Positions 42,480-52,599 of a DNA stretch of 64,000 bases are shown piece after piece (the first letter of the stretch is position 1; each line of letters opens with the position of its first letter). The translations under genes and the position numbers were made by a program. The notes under the pieces were generated by a model. The model was not told where the DNA came from, did no database searches, and was given only the letters and a program-made list of their open reading frames with translations. Source of the DNA: Mesorhizobium norvegicum (GTDB lineage Bacteria > Pseudomonadota > Alphaproteobacteria > Rhizobiales > Rhizobiaceae); the NCBI RefSeq assembly GCF_004919685.1, contig NZ_SMYZ01000004.1:218129-282128 (forward strand), given 5' to 3'.

Positions 42480-43301
42480 CTAACCGGCTTGTGGTGATGC
42501 CGCTTCTTCGAACTTCGCTGCGCCGGTCATGATCGCGACGACATCGGCCATGGTGTGGGTCTTCGGACTGACCACGGCCGCACGTCGGCCAAGGCGCATG
42601 ATGTGGATGCGGTCGGCGATTTCGAAGACATTCGGCATGTTGTGGCTGATCAGGACCACCGGCAATCCGCGCTGCCGGATGGCCCGGATCAGGTCGAGAA
42701 CCTGGCCCGTTTCCCGCACGCCGAGCGCTGCCGTTGGCTCATCCATGATCGCGAGCTTCTTGGCGAACAATGCCGCTCTGGCGACCGCGACGCCCTGACG
42801 CTGTCCGCCTGACAGCGATTCGACCGCGCTGCCGATCGACGGCAGGTGGAATTTCAGCTCCGCCATGCTGCGTTCCGCCTCCGCGCGCATACCCTTCTTG
42901 TCGAGCATGCGCAGGACATCGCCGAGGAATCCGGGGCGGCGGCGTTCTCGACCCAGGAACAGGTTGCTGGCGATATCGAGCGCGGCCGCAACGGCGAGAT
43001 CCTGGTAGACCGTCTCGATGCCCAGCTTGCGCGCGTCCAGCGGACCCTTGAAATGGATTGGTTGGCCGTCCAGCAGGATGTCGCCGCTGTCGGGGACGAT
43101 TGCGCCGGTCAGCGCCTTGATCAGCGAACTCTTTCCAGCGCCGTTGTCGCCGACCACCGCCAGGATTTCACCGGAGCGCAGTTCGAAATCGACACCGTCG
43201 AGGGCGGTGACGTGGCCGTAGTGTTTGACCAAATTGCGGGCTTCGAGGATGACGCCACCTGGGGTGGTCGCCGCCTGCACTCTCGGCTCGACAGGCGCCA
43301 T
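42480..43301 (-). CDS. Ribose/fructose-type ABC ATPase (FrcA-like)
   Basis: 273 residues from ATG 43301, which overlaps the permease stop (ATGA). A single ABC domain: Walker A GDNGAGKSS, Q-loop VYQDLAVAA, signature LSGGQRQGVAVARA, Walker B LAIMDEPTAALGV and H-loop LISHNM. In contrast to RbsA/XylG it has only one ATPase domain, as in the Sinorhizobium FrcA fructose importer. It is the last gene of the binding protein-permease-ATPase group and is convergent with the SDR gene. Confidence 0.88.
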   Translation of the reverse strand: MAPVEPRVQAATTPGGVILEARNLVKHYGHVTALDGVDFELRSGEILAVVGDNGAGKSSLIKALTGAIVPDSGDILLDGQPIHFKGPLDARKLGIETVYQDLAVAAALDIASNLFLGRERRRPGFLGDVLRMLDKKGMRAEAERSMAELKFHLPSIGSAVESLSGGQRQGVAVARAALFAKKLAIMDEPTAALGVRETGQVLDLIRAIRQRGLPVVLISHNMPNVFEIADRIHIMRLGRRAAVVSPKTHTMADVVAIMTGAAKFEEAASPQAG

Positions 43302-44287
43302 CACCGCCTCCCTCTGGTCAGCTGATCGAGCGCGACCGCAACGATCACGAGAATGCCTGTGATCAGATCCTGCCAGAGCGGATCAATGCCGGCGAGCGTC
43401 AACCCGTTGCGCAGGACGCCGACGATCAGCGCGCCTATCAGGGTGCCGATCAATCCGCCCCGGCCACCGAACAGGCTGGTGCCGCCGATGACGACGGCAG
43501 TGATGGAATCGAGATTGGCAGTCTGCAAGGCATTGGGGTCGGCATTGGGGATTCGGCCGAGCGCCAGCCAGGCCGCGATCCCATAGATGAACGCCGCAAG
43601 GACGTAGACCGAGAGGAGAAGCCGGCCGACCGGTATGCCGACAAGCCGGGCGGCTTCCGGATTGTTGCCGACCGCGTAGACATGTCGTCCCCATTGGGTC
43701 TGGTTGAGAAGGAACCAGACCATTCCATAGAGGAGGAGCATGATGATGACGCCGTAGGTCACGATGAAGCCGTTCAGGCGGACGGTGTTTCCCGTCCAGC
43801 CGAGAAATTCGTCGGTGACCGAAAATGCTCCACCCGCCGAAATCAGCCTGAGCGCGGCCGTGATAATGCCCAATATACCGAGGGTCACGATGAAGGGCGG
43901 CAGCCGCAGGCCGCTGATGAGGCTTCCAGCCGCGACGCCGGCCGCCGAGCAGGCCAGAACGGCCAAGACCATGGCCGCGACCGGATCATAGCCGCTGTTG
44001 GCCAGTTTTCCGGCAAGGATGGTGCCCAAGACGCATATCGCCCCCACTGCGAGGTCGATGCCGGCCGTCAGGATGATCAAGGTTTGGCCAATGGCCAAGG
44101 TACCGATGATCACCGTCTGCTGGAGAATGATCGACAGGTTTTGAGTGGCGAGAAAACGCGGATTGGTCAGGGAAAAGATCACGCCGAAAGCGAGCAGGAC
44201 AAGCAGTGGACCAACCGATGGCGTGCCGACGAACTTCGCGGCAATCCTGGACGTCCTGCCGAAAGAGAGTGCTGATGCCGAATTCAT
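43301..44287 (-). CDS. Ribose/fructose-type ABC permease (FrcC-like)
   Basis: 328 residues from ATG 44287 (AGAGGG upstream). BPD_transp_2 type with about eight to nine helices and the features TAGIDLAVGAICVLGTILAG, PPFIVTLGILGI, QTQWGRHVYAVGNNPEAARLVGI and TAVVIGGTSLFGGRGG. It forms the homodimeric channel of the importer. The gap to the binding-protein gene is 134 bases. Confidence 0.88.
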   Translation of the reverse strand: MNSASALSFGRTSRIAAKFVGTPSVGPLLVLLAFGVIFSLTNPRFLATQNLSIILQQTVIIGTLAIGQTLIILTAGIDLAVGAICVLGTILAGKLANSGYDPVAAMVLAVLACSAAGVAAGSLISGLRLPPFIVTLGILGIITAALRLISAGGAFSVTDEFLGWTGNTVRLNGFIVTYGVIIMLLLYGMVWFLLNQTQWGRHVYAVGNNPEAARLVGIPVGRLLLSVYVLAAFIYGIAAWLALGRIPNADPNALQTANLDSITAVVIGGTSLFGGRGGLIGTLIGALIVGVLRNGLTLAGIDPLWQDLITGILVIVAVALDQLTRGRR

Positions 44288-44421
44288 AGTGCCCTCTGGA
44301 ACGGTCGCCACGTCTGCCGGCCTCAAGGGTTGGGCCGGAAACGAACGGGACCATGCCGATACAGATACACCGCCTTGTCGACGGCCTGTCCAGCATGGTC
44401 CCGCCGGGAGGATTCTAAAAA

Positions 44422-45438
44422 TCAGTCGCCCCAGCAGTTCTTGAGGCCCCATTCGGTATCCTTGGAGTCGATCCCTTCAACCGGCTTGTCGGTGATCAGG
44501 AACGAACCCGTATTGACGAACCCACTCGGCTTCTTGCCGCTGGCCGCATAGTCCACGATCGCATCGACACCCATGGCCGCCATCTTGTAGGGGAACTGCA
44601 TGACGGTCGCGGCGATCTTGCCGGCCTTGACGTCGCGGACGCCGGCGCAACCGCCGTCAATCGAGGTCAGCATGACATCGGCTTCCTTGCCGAAGGATTT
44701 CAACGCCGCGTAGCCACCGGCGGCGGCTGGTTCGTTGATGGTGTAGACCGCATTGATCTCGCCGTTCTTGGAGAGCAGGTTTTCCATGCCGACCTGGCCC
44801 TTGTCCTGCGCGCCATTGGTGATGGCCGAGCCGGCAATGGCCGGATCGCCTTCGGCAAGCCCGAAGCCCTTCAGATATCCATTGTGCCGGAACGTATCGA
44901 CCGTGCCGCCAGGCGTTCCGTCGAGCATCGCCAGTACCGGCTTCTTGTCGCCGAGCGCCTTGCGGGCATAGGCGCCCTGCTGCACGCCGGCCTCGAAATT
45001 GTCCGTGGCAAACGTCGCGTCGACGGCGTCGGCCGGATCGGTCGCGGTATCAAGCGCAATCACGAGCACCCCGGCATCGCGCGCCTTCTTGATGACACCC
45101 AGCATGCCGGTCGAATTGTTCGGCGTCACCAGTATGCCTTTGGCGCCGGCGCTGATCAGATCCTCGATCGCCGTGACTTGGCCTTCATTGTCGCCGTCGA
45201 ACTTGCCGGCACGGGCGATCAACTTGACGCCCTTGGCCTTGGCCTCCGCTTCGGCAGCCTGACGCATTTTCACAAAGAACGGATTGACCTCCGTCTTGGT
45301 GACGAGGCCGACAATGACTTCCTCAGCCGAGGCATGGCCGGTCACTGCAAAAGCGGTCCCGAAGAACACAAAGCCCGCAACGGCTGATTTCACGATGGTT
45401 CCGGATTTGGTGCCGGTCGACATAGGCAAAGTGGACAT
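44422..45438 (-). CDS. Ribose/fructose-type periplasmic binding protein (FrcB-like)
   Basis: 338 residues from ATG 45438 (GGGAGGAGTTC upstream). Signal peptide to about residue 38 (TGHASA). It is a peripla_BP_4 protein: VGLVTKTEVNPFFVKMRQAA, DLISAGAKGILVTPNNST, and ATDNFEAGVQQGAYA, with INEPAAAGGYAAL near residue 235. It resembles the fructose binding protein FrcB. With the ribulokinase-like gene and transketolase upstream, the ligand may be a ketose, pentitol or related sugar. Its promoter region has a very long perfect palindrome. Confidence 0.88.
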   Translation of the reverse strand: MSTLPMSTGTKSGTIVKSAVAGFVFFGTAFAVTGHASAEEVIVGLVTKTEVNPFFVKMRQAAEAEAKAKGVKLIARAGKFDGDNEGQVTAIEDLISAGAKGILVTPNNSTGMLGVIKKARDAGVLVIALDTATDPADAVDATFATDNFEAGVQQGAYARKALGDKKPVLAMLDGTPGGTVDTFRHNGYLKGFGLAEGDPAIAGSAITNGAQDKGQVGMENLLSKNGEINAVYTINEPAAAGGYAALKSFGKEADVMLTSIDGGCAGVRDVKAGKIAATVMQFPYKMAAMGVDAIVDYAASGKKPSGFVNTGSFLITDKPVEGIDSKDTEWGLKNCWGD

Positions 45439-45518
45439 GAACTCCTCCCAAGTTGTTGAACCTTTCTCCTCAAAGGCTCGCCGAGTTACGCATAAGTTTT
45501 GCATATAGTCAAACATTA

Positions 45519-45558
45519 TGTCTGCAATTATGTATGTTTTTATACATAATTGCAGACA
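45519..45558. promoter_or_regulatory. 17-bp perfect inverted repeat upstream of the FrcB-like gene (ROK-type operator, site 1)
   Basis: TGTCTGCAATTATGTAT (45519-45535) is repeated exactly in inverted form at 45542-45558 with a 6-base centre GTTTTT. The inner 22 bases (45528-45549) closely match sites at 49417-49438 and 53697-53718. A weaker copy seems to lie at 45486-45507, 42 bases away. It sits 81 bases upstream of the binding-protein start. A rho-independent terminator is unlikely because no T-run follows on either strand. Confidence 0.65.
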
Positions 45559-45640
45559 CGAGTCGCGCCTCAGGCGTGCTCTGCACGACGAGGATGGCGG
45601 TCCCGCAACAGACATCGACGCGGCTGGCAATCGCCCCTAT

Positions 45641-47236
45641 TCAGGCCACCGATTTCGTTTCTTCCTCCGGCCGGTCGAGCGACGCCGCCCTGTTCAGATC
45701 GTGCATAGCGTTGCGCACGGTATGGCTGTCGCTGAGCTGCCGGTAGTTCTTGTAGAGAGACCGGTAGGCGGCCGCGTTTTCGCGGCGGGGGTGATAGGGC
45801 GTGAAGGTGCGCGCGCCAAACCGGGCCGTGCCTTCGGCGAAGCCGTTCACCAGTTCCGCCGCGACCGCGCCATGAACCGCCGCGCCGACGGCCGTTGCAT
45901 GGGCAATGCTTGGAACCTCCACGACGCGCCCCAGCACGTCAGCCATGATCTGCACCAGCAATGGATTGTTCTGGGCCAGCCCGCTCGTCAGGATGACGCG
46001 GTTGATGGCAAAATCGCCGGCCTCGAAGAGGTCGACCACCGTGCGCGCGCCAAAACACAGCGACTCGATCAGTGCGCGGTAGATGCCGACGCCCGTGGTT
46101 TCTGTTGTGAGACCGAGAAGCAGACCGCTGAGGTCTGAATCCGCAAGCGGCACCCGGTTGCCGTTCCACCAGTCGAGCGCCACGAGATGATTGGCGCCGG
46201 GTTCGAGCCCGGCTGCCTCGCGGTTGTAGATACGAAAACTCTCCGCCTCGTCCGCGCCACGCGGAAAGGCCTTCACGAACCAGGCGAGCGTGTCGCCAAA
46301 CCCGGCCTGCCCGGCCTCGTAGCACCAGAGATCGCGAACCGATCCATCCTTGGCCACGCCTTCGATACCGGGCGGCAATGGACGGAACTGTTCGTTCAAA
46401 AAGAGATAGACCGCAGACGTTCCGAGCGCGCCGACGAGACAGCCGGACGACACGGCCCCGACCGCGGGCAGCACGACGTGGGAATCAATGACCGCCACCG
46501 CGACGATCGCGCGGCCGCTGATCCCGGTGCGAGTCCGCCATGCCTCGGATAGGCTTCCAGCCGGAGTGCCAATACGGTGTGGCACCGACAGCCTTTCGGA
46601 AAGACCCGGCACGATCCCCTGCGGATAGCCTTCGGTCTCGGAATACTGGGCCTTGTAGGCCGCAAAACCCAGACTGCGCACTTCACAGCCGGTCAACTGC
46701 CAGACAAGCCAATCGCCGGACTCGATGAACCTGCCCGCCGCACTCCAGATGTGCGGCGCCTCGTCCGCGATCTGGGCGGCCTTCGGAAGCAGCCATTCCC
46801 CGGAAAGCTTGCCGCCGAAATTGCGCAGGAAGGTTCCGCCCCGGCGGTTGATCGCGTCCGCGTAGGGCTGCGCGGCGCGATGTTTCCACAGCTTGACATA
46901 GGCATGAGGCTCGCCGGGATGAAGTTCGGAAAGGGCTGTGCCGTCGGTGGTGGTTGGCATCGGCGAGCTTGCCGAGAAGCCGAGCCCTATCGACTCGATG
47001 ACCCGTCCGCGCCCCAGCACATCAAGGATTTCTTCCGCCGCATCGAGATAGTCGGCGGCATTCTGCAACGCCCATGACCGCGGCAAGGGCGTGCCGTCAG
47101 GAAGGCTTTGCGTCATGACGTCATGGCGATAGGCATGCGTGTGGCTGCCGATCTGCTCGCCGGTTGCTGCATCCAAAAGGACGCCGCGGGCTGATCCGGT
47201 GCCGTAGTCCAGTCCGATGACATAGGTAGCGGTCAT
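45641..47236 (-). CDS. FGGY-family carbohydrate kinase, ribulokinase-like
   Basis: 531 residues from ATG 47236, overlapping the transketolase stop (ATGA). N-terminal FGGY domain: [20 protein letters not shown], with [21 protein letters not shown]-terminal: [17 protein letters not shown] and [20 protein letters not shown]. The DYGTxSxR start and length are most like ribulokinase (AraB), which phosphorylates D- or L-ribulose, xylulose and some polyols. Co-translation with transketolase supports entry of a pentulose into the pentose phosphate route. The exact substrate is not proved. Confidence 0.85.
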   Translation of the reverse strand: MTATYVIGLDYGTGSARGVLLDAATGEQIGSHTHAYRHDVMTQSLPDGTPLPRSWALQNAADYLDAAEEILDVLGRGRVIESIGLGFSASSPMPTTTDGTALSELHPGEPHAYVKLWKHRAAQPYADAINRRGGTFLRNFGGKLSGEWLLPKAAQIADEAPHIWSAAGRFIESGDWLVWQLTGCEVRSLGFAAYKAQYSETEGYPQGIVPGLSERLSVPHRIGTPAGSLSEAWRTRTGISGRAIVAVAVIDSHVVLPAVGAVSSGCLVGALGTSAVYLFLNEQFRPLPPGIEGVAKDGSVRDLWCYEAGQAGFGDTLAWFVKAFPRGADEAESFRIYNREAAGLEPGANHLVALDWWNGNRVPLADSDLSGLLLGLTTETTGVGIYRALIESLCFGARTVVDLFEAGDFAINRVILTSGLAQNNPLLVQIMADVLGRVVEVPSIAHATAVGAAVHGAVAAELVNGFAEGTARFGARTFTPYHPRRENAAAYRSLYKNYRQLSDSHTVRNAMHDLNRAASLDRPEEETKSVA

Positions 47237-49293
47237 CTCGCCTGCTGCCTTCCCAACTCCGGCGACGCAACACGGCGATGTTTCTCGAGCGCCCTGCAGA
47301 CCGCCTTCTCGACCGCCTCGACGGTCAGGTGGAAATGCTCGTAGAGCATCTCGGCCGGGGCCGATTCGCCAAACGAGTCGATGCCGACGCATTCGCCTTC
47401 GAGGCCAACATATTTGCGCCAATAGTCGGTGACGCCGGCTTCGACGGAGATGCGGGCAACGCCCCGCGGCAGCACCTCGGCCTTGTAGCCGTCATCCTGC
47501 CGGTCGAAAGCGCTGGTGGACGGCATCGACACCACGCGAACCTGAACCCCTCGCCGCGCAAGCCGCTCGCGGGCGCCGACAGCGAGCTGCACTTCGGACC
47601 CGGTCGCGATGATGACGGCATCCAACGGTCCCTCCTCCCGGCGCAGCACGTAGCCACCCCTGCGCACCGCTTGAACCTGGGCTTGGTCGCGCGGCTGAAA
47701 CGGCAGGTTCTGGCGGCTAAGCGCAAGACTAGTCGGCGTCGCCACCTGCTTCAGCGCAACCTGCCAGGCAACCGCCGTTTCGACGGTGTCGCATGGTCGC
47801 CATACGTCCATGTTGGGCATCAGCCGGAGCGTCGCCAACTGCTCGATGGGCTGATGCGTCGGACCGTCCTGACCGAGCGCGATGGAATCGTGGGTAAAGA
47901 CATAGATGGCGCCGAGCTTCATCAGCGCTGCCATCCGCAGGGCGTTGCGAGCGTATTCCGAGAACATCAGGAACGTGCCGCCGAAGGGACGAAACCCGCC
48001 ATGGGACATCAGACCGTTCATGATCGCGGCCATTCCGAATTCGCGCACGCCATAATAGATATAGTTGCCGCCCGAAACGGAGGTGATCGGTTCGGCCCCC
48101 TTCCAAAGGGTGAGGTTCGAACTGGCGAGATCTGCTGAACCGCCGATCAGTTCGGGAAGGAAATTGGAAAAGGCCTGAATGGCGTTCTGACTTGCCTTGC
48201 GTGTCGCCAGCGTTTCGGCCTTTTCGACGGTTTGCGCAACGAACGCATTCGCCTTGGCGGCGAAGGCCATGGGAAGATCGTGTTTGGCTCGCCGTTCGAA
48301 CTCCGCCGCTTCATTGGGATAGGCCTCGCGGTATGCCTCGAAGCGGCGGCGCCAGTCGGCGTCCGACACAGCCCCTCGGGCCGAGGCGTTCCACGCTTCG
48401 CCAATCTCTGTTGGGACGTCAAACGGCGCATGCGGCCAATCGAGCGCCAGCCGAGCCCGGCCGACCTCGTCGGCGCCCAGCGGAGAACCATGGCAATCGT
48501 GACTTCCCGCCTTCGTCGGCGCCCCCTTGCCGATCGTGGTCTTGCAGCAGATCAGCGTCGGGCGGGTTGCATGCGCCTTTGCCGCTGAAATCGCCTGGTC
48601 GACCGCCTCGATATCGTGCCCGTCCACGTCGGCAATGACCTGCCAGCCATAGGCCTCGAACCGCTTCGGCGTATCGTCCGAAAACCAGCCCTCGACATGA
48701 CCATCGATGGAAATGCCATTGTCGTCGTAAAGCACGATCAGCTTGCCCAGACCGAGCGTTCCGGCAAGCGAGCACGCCTCATGCGAAATGCCTTCCATCA
48801 GGCAGCCGTCGCCGGCCAGGACAAAGGTATGGTGGTCGACAATGTCGTGTCCAGGTCGGTTGAATGCGGCGGCCAGCGTCTTTTCGGCGATTGCCATGCC
48901 GACCGCATTTGCGAGGCCTTGCCCGAGCGGCCCGGTCGTAACTTCAACTCCCGGCGTATAGCCGAATTCGGGATGGCCGGGCGTCCTGCTGCCAAGCTGC
49001 CGAAACTGCCGCAGATCGTCGATCGAGACATCGTACCCTGTGAGATGGAGCACGCTGTAGAGCAGCATCGAGCCGTGGCCATTGCTGAGCACAACCCGGT
49101 CGCGGTCGGTCCAGGCTGGATTGGATGGATTGTGGCGAAGGTGCCGGTGCCAGAGCGCGACTGCGATCTCGGCCATGCCCATCGGCATGCCTGGGTGGCC
49201 GGATTTGGCGTTCTCGACCGCATCCATGGACAGCGCACGAATGGCATTCGCCAGGAGATCCGGGCGGGCGAAATCCTTTTGCGCTGACAACAT
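47233..49293 (-). CDS. tkt: Transketolase
   Basis: 686 residues from ATG 49293. The complete transketolase has three domains. The TPP motif [13 protein letters not shown] runs through to DDNGISID; catalytic histidines are in [20 protein letters not shown] and [16 protein letters not shown]; the Pyr domain has [13 protein letters not shown] and [14 protein letters not shown], and [15 protein letters not shown] is followed by the C-terminal [15 protein letters not shown]. It transfers a C2 unit between sugar phosphates. Placed in a sugar operon it is probably inducible and not the housekeeping copy. Confidence 0.92.
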   Translation of the reverse strand: MLSAQKDFARPDLLANAIRALSMDAVENAKSGHPGMPMGMAEIAVALWHRHLRHNPSNPAWTDRDRVVLSNGHGSMLLYSVLHLTGYDVSIDDLRQFRQLGSRTPGHPEFGYTPGVEVTTGPLGQGLANAVGMAIAEKTLAAAFNRPGHDIVDHHTFVLAGDGCLMEGISHEACSLAGTLGLGKLIVLYDDNGISIDGHVEGWFSDDTPKRFEAYGWQVIADVDGHDIEAVDQAISAAKAHATRPTLICCKTTIGKGAPTKAGSHDCHGSPLGADEVGRARLALDWPHAPFDVPTEIGEAWNASARGAVSDADWRRRFEAYREAYPNEAAEFERRAKHDLPMAFAAKANAFVAQTVEKAETLATRKASQNAIQAFSNFLPELIGGSADLASSNLTLWKGAEPITSVSGGNYIYYGVREFGMAAIMNGLMSHGGFRPFGGTFLMFSEYARNALRMAALMKLGAIYVFTHDSIALGQDGPTHQPIEQLATLRLMPNMDVWRPCDTVETAVAWQVALKQVATPTSLALSRQNLPFQPRDQAQVQAVRRGGYVLRREEGPLDAVIIATGSEVQLAVGARERLARRGVQVRVVSMPSTSAFDRQDDGYKAEVLPRGVARISVEAGVTDYWRKYVGLEGECVGIDSFGESAPAEMLYEHFHLTVEAVEKAVCRALEKHRRVASPELGRQQAR

Positions 49294-49416
49294 GTGAGAT
49301 TCCGTCGATCGAGTGACGGAGAAACATCGGAACAGCGCGAGTCGGTCCACGCAGGTTCATCCGTTCCTCCCGGACGACACCCTCTTAGTCATCGATATAT
49401 CTTTAAGTCAACGTAT

Positions 49417-49438
49417 TATTGCATATTTTTGTACAAAA
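49417..49438. promoter_or_regulatory. Shared operator, site 2 (between transketolase and ROK genes)
   Basis: TTGCATA-TTTT-TGTACAA is an imperfect palindrome in the 190-base divergent region between tkt (minus) and the ROK gene (plus), 46 bases before the ROK start. It matches the palindrome at 45528-45549 at about 16 of 22 positions, including the central run of T. It would let the ROK protein control its own gene and the tkt-kinase pair. Confidence 0.55.
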
Positions 49439-49483
49439 GTTGTGCCGCTTTCTTGCGGACACGGCTTTATCTCCCCAGGGTTT

Positions 49484-50761
49484 ATGGCTAAATCTCAGGG
49501 CGAACGGGGAAGTGCGGAAATGGTCAGGACAAATGGTACGGCGGAGCATCCCGCCCTTGCAAACAGCGGTGAAATTCTCTCGCTGATTGCCACCGGTGCC
49601 GCCACGTCCCGGTCGGCGTTGCTCGACGCGTCGGGATTGTCACGCGTGACTGTCACCCAGCGCCTGAATGCGCTGATCGACTCAGGCCTGATCCGCGAGA
49701 CGGCGCGCACCATGCCGAGTGGCGGGAGGCCGACGCGCGTGCTTGGGATCAATGAACGGGCGGGTTTCTTTCTCGTCGCCAATATTGGCGAAACCTACAT
49801 CCATCTTGCCGCCATGGACCTCGAACCCGCAATCGTCTCGCAAAGCACAATACCATTCAACGCGTCGGACGGACCGGCGGCTTCCCTTGAGCAGATTGCC
49901 GACGGGTTCGACATCCTCGCAGCGAAGGCTCGAACCAGCCATGGCTCGCTTTTTGGGGTCAGCCTCAGCATGCCCACGCCGGTCGATTTCAAACGCGGCC
50001 GCGTCGTCGGTCCTTCGGTGCTTCACGGGTGGGACGAATTCGACATCATCAGCTGGCTGCGCCGTCGCTTCGATGTGCCGATCTATGTCGAAAATGACGT
50101 GAACCTCATGGCGATCCACGAGCATCGCCAGAATTTCCCGCATGTGGATGACATGTTCTTCATCAAAGCGGGAACGGGTATCGGCAGCGGCATTATCGCA
50201 GGCGGCAAGATCTTTCGTGGCGCTCAGGGCGCGGCCGGCGACATCGGCCATATCCAGTTCAATTCCGAGAACGCGCCTTTGTGCCGCTGTGGCAAGCTCG
50301 GTTGTGTCGAAGCCCGCGCCGGCGGCTGGGCGATTGCCCGGGATCTCTCGAGCAAAGGCTTCAAGGCGGAGAACGCCCGTGATGTCATATCGCTTGTCGA
50401 AATGCAGAAGCCGGAAGCCCTGATGCTGCTGCGCAGCGCTGGGCGGGTGATCGGCGAAGTCGCCTCCGATGTCGTCAGTATTCTCAACCCAAACCTGATC
50501 GTGGTAGGCGGCACACTCGCCAAGGGTGGAGAGTTTCTGTTGTCGGGTATCCGCGAACTCGTCTACCAGCGATGCCTTCCACTTGCCACGCGCGAGTTGC
50601 AGATCGTCCTTGCCAACCCGCAGAAGGACAGTGCCCTTTTTGGCGCTGCTTATCTGGCGCTTGAGGATATCTTCAGCCTCGGGAAAGTGGAGGAACTCAT
50701 CGACCGACTTGCCATCGACCGCGCCAATCCACTTTCACAAAGCAGCACGATTTCCGGATGA
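49484..50761 (+). CDS. ROK-family transcriptional repressor
   Basis: 425 residues from ATG 49484 (the next ATG 49520 is possible). An N-terminal MarR-like winged helix (LDASGLSRVTVTQRLNALID, SGGRPTRVL) precedes a ROK sugar-sensing domain: FDVPIYVENDVNLMAIHEH, IKAGTGIGSGIIAGG and the zinc motif GHIQFN...CRCGKLGCVEA. It is divergent from tkt and convergent with the second ribose-type importer. Three promoters nearby share one palindrome, so this regulator probably controls both importers and the kinase/transketolase genes with a sugar as inducer. Confidence 0.88.
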   Translation: MAKSQGERGSAEMVRTNGTAEHPALANSGEILSLIATGAATSRSALLDASGLSRVTVTQRLNALIDSGLIRETARTMPSGGRPTRVLGINERAGFFLVANIGETYIHLAAMDLEPAIVSQSTIPFNASDGPAASLEQIADGFDILAAKARTSHGSLFGVSLSMPTPVDFKRGRVVGPSVLHGWDEFDIISWLRRRFDVPIYVENDVNLMAIHEHRQNFPHVDDMFFIKAGTGIGSGIIAGGKIFRGAQGAAGDIGHIQFNSENAPLCRCGKLGCVEARAGGWAIARDLSSKGFKAENARDVISLVEMQKPEALMLLRSAGRVIGEVASDVVSILNPNLIVVGGTLAKGGEFLLSGIRELVYQRCLPLATRELQIVLANPQKDSALFGAAYLALEDIFSLGKVEELIDRLAIDRANPLSQSSTISG

Positions 50762-50768
50762 CGCTGTT

Positions 50769-51557
50769 TCAGGTGACGCCCATGATCATTGCGACAAGAT
50801 CCTTCTGAACGCCTTGGCGTACAGTCATCTCGCCGACACTTCGGCCTTGCCGCATGACGACAGCACGATCCGCCACGCGCACGACGTGGTCCATGTTGTG
50901 GCTTACGATGATGACTGACAGGCCTCGCTCCGGCAGGCGTCTTACCATCGTCAATATCTCGTCGGATTCGCGCACACCGAGTGCCGCCGTTGGTTCATCC
51001 AGAATGACCACCCGGCGGGCGAACGCCACTGCCCGTGCAACCGCCACGGCCTGACGCTGGCCGCCCGACATCAGTCCGATCTCCTGGGAAGGCGAGACAT
51101 GGCTGACGCTCAACGCGCTGGCATGCTCCCGCCACTGTCTCTGCTCTTGTCCGGCGGAAAGCAAGCCCAGCGGACCGAGCCAGCGTGGCCACGTCTGCTC
51201 GCGCCCGATCAGGAAATTGTCGGATACGGTCAGATTGTCGAAAACAGCAAGATCCTGAAATACGGTCTCGATGCCCGATGCACGCGCGTCGGCGGGCGAA
51301 CGCAGCCGCAGTGGGCGCCCGTCAAGCTCGATGTCACCGGAATCCAGCGTTACTATGCCGGTGATGGCCTTGATGAGTGTCGACTTTCCGGCGCCGTTGT
51401 CGCCGAGCAAGGCAACAATCTCGCCCTCATGAAGGTCAAGCGACGCACCAGCCAAAGCTGTTACGAACCCGTAGGCCTTGCGCGCGTCCCGCACCGAGAG
51501 AGCCAGACGCGCAGCGGAGGCCACGTTCGAAATACTATCAGGCGAGGCGACGCTCAT
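50769..51557 (-). CDS. Ribose-type ABC ATPase of the second importer
   Basis: 262 residues; ATG 51557 overlaps the permease stop (ATGA). Single ABC domain with GDNGAGKST, VFQDLAVFD, MSGGQRQAVAVARAV, VVILDEPTAALGV and VSHNMDHV. It is very close in layout to the FrcA-like protein at 42480, which suggests that the two importers arose by duplication or serve related sugars. The gene is convergent with the ROK gene, with 7 bases between stops. Confidence 0.88.
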   Translation of the reverse strand: MSVASPDSISNVASAARLALSVRDARKAYGFVTALAGASLDLHEGEIVALLGDNGAGKSTLIKAITGIVTLDSGDIELDGRPLRLRSPADARASGIETVFQDLAVFDNLTVSDNFLIGREQTWPRWLGPLGLLSAGQEQRQWREHASALSVSHVSPSQEIGLMSGGQRQAVAVARAVAFARRVVILDEPTAALGVRESDEILTMVRRLPERGLSVIIVSHNMDHVVRVADRAVVMRQGRSVGEMTVRQGVQKDLVAMIMGVT

Positions 51558-52591
51558 TGGCTCACCTGTCTCGCGCGCAGCGTTCGAATGCGGGTCTCGA
51601 TGTGTTTGCGCAAGACATCGAGCTCAAGTGCCAGCAGGATGCCGATGCCTATTGCCACCGACGACCAGAACGGAGAGACGTCGAGTTGCTGAAGGCCGCT
51701 GCGGATGGTGGCGATGATGAGCGCGCCGAACAGCACGTTGGTGATGCTGCCGCGACCGCCGAAGAGACTTGCCCCGCCGACAACCACCGCCGTGATGGCA
51801 TCCAGTTCATAGCCGATGCCGGAAAGAGGCGAAGCCGACCCGGTCCGACCGTGATACAGCATGCCTGCAATACCCGCTGTGGTACCACAGATGGCATAGG
51901 CACTCATGATCAGCCTGTCGCGCGGAAGGCCAACCCATTGCGCGACATCCGGATTGCCACCCACCGCATAGAGCCAGCGGCCCCATTGCGTGCGCCGCAA
52001 CATGAGCCAGAACAGGCCGGCAAGAACCAGCACCATCAACGCGCCGGCAGGTATGCCCAGCACCTTGCCGTTTGCCAGCCAATGCACGGCAGGCGAAACA
52101 CCCACGAGCGTGTTGCCGCCGCTGATGAGCAAGGCGACACCGGCAACAATGCCAAGCATCGCCACGGTGACCACGAGGGGCTGCGGAATGCCGCCTTTGA
52201 CGATGAGGAAGCCGTTGATCAGTCCGACAATCAGGCCAACAAGCGGATAGATGACCAGCGCAACCGAGCTGGGCTGATCGACACCGGTCAACGTGGCCAC
52301 CGTTACGACACTCAGCGCTATGACGCTGCCGACGGAAACATCGACGCCGCGAACCAGGATCACGAGGAATTGTCCCAGGCCCAAGGCGCAGACAATCGCG
52401 CTTTGGGCCAGGAGATTCTGAAGATTGCGCACCGATATGAAATGCGGGGCAAGCAGGCCGAATGCCACGACCAGGGTTACGAGAATTATGATCGGCCCGG
52501 CCTGCAGAAGCCATAGCAGGACGGAGAGGTAGTCGCGGCGTCCTGCCGCCGTTTCGGACGACTTCCCCGCAATGTCGACATGCGCTTCCAT
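51554..52591 (-). CDS. Ribose-type ABC permease of the second importer
   Basis: 345 residues. BPD_transp_2 permease: LGLGQFLVILVRGVDVSVGSVIALS, RRTQWGRWLYAVGGNPDVAQWVGL and TAVVVGGASLFGGRGS are the characteristic segments; about nine hydrophobic helices. It starts 8 bases after the binding-protein stop and overlaps the ATPase start. It is similar to the permease at 43301. Confidence 0.88.
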   Translation of the reverse strand: MEAHVDIAGKSSETAAGRRDYLSVLLWLLQAGPIIILVTLVVAFGLLAPHFISVRNLQNLLAQSAIVCALGLGQFLVILVRGVDVSVGSVIALSVVTVATLTGVDQPSSVALVIYPLVGLIVGLINGFLIVKGGIPQPLVVTVAMLGIVAGVALLISGGNTLVGVSPAVHWLANGKVLGIPAGALMVLVLAGLFWLMLRRTQWGRWLYAVGGNPDVAQWVGLPRDRLIMSAYAICGTTAGIAGMLYHGRTGSASPLSGIGYELDAITAVVVGGASLFGGRGSITNVLFGALIIATIRSGLQQLDVSPFWSSVAIGIGILLALELDVLRKHIETRIRTLRARQVSQ

Positions 52592-52599
52592 CGGTGGCG

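Noticed and set aside
45519..45558. Reading the 17-bp inverted repeat as a rho-independent terminator
   Set aside because: The stem is AT-rich and no T-run follows on either strand. Similar sequences occur at two other promoters, so an operator is the better explanation.
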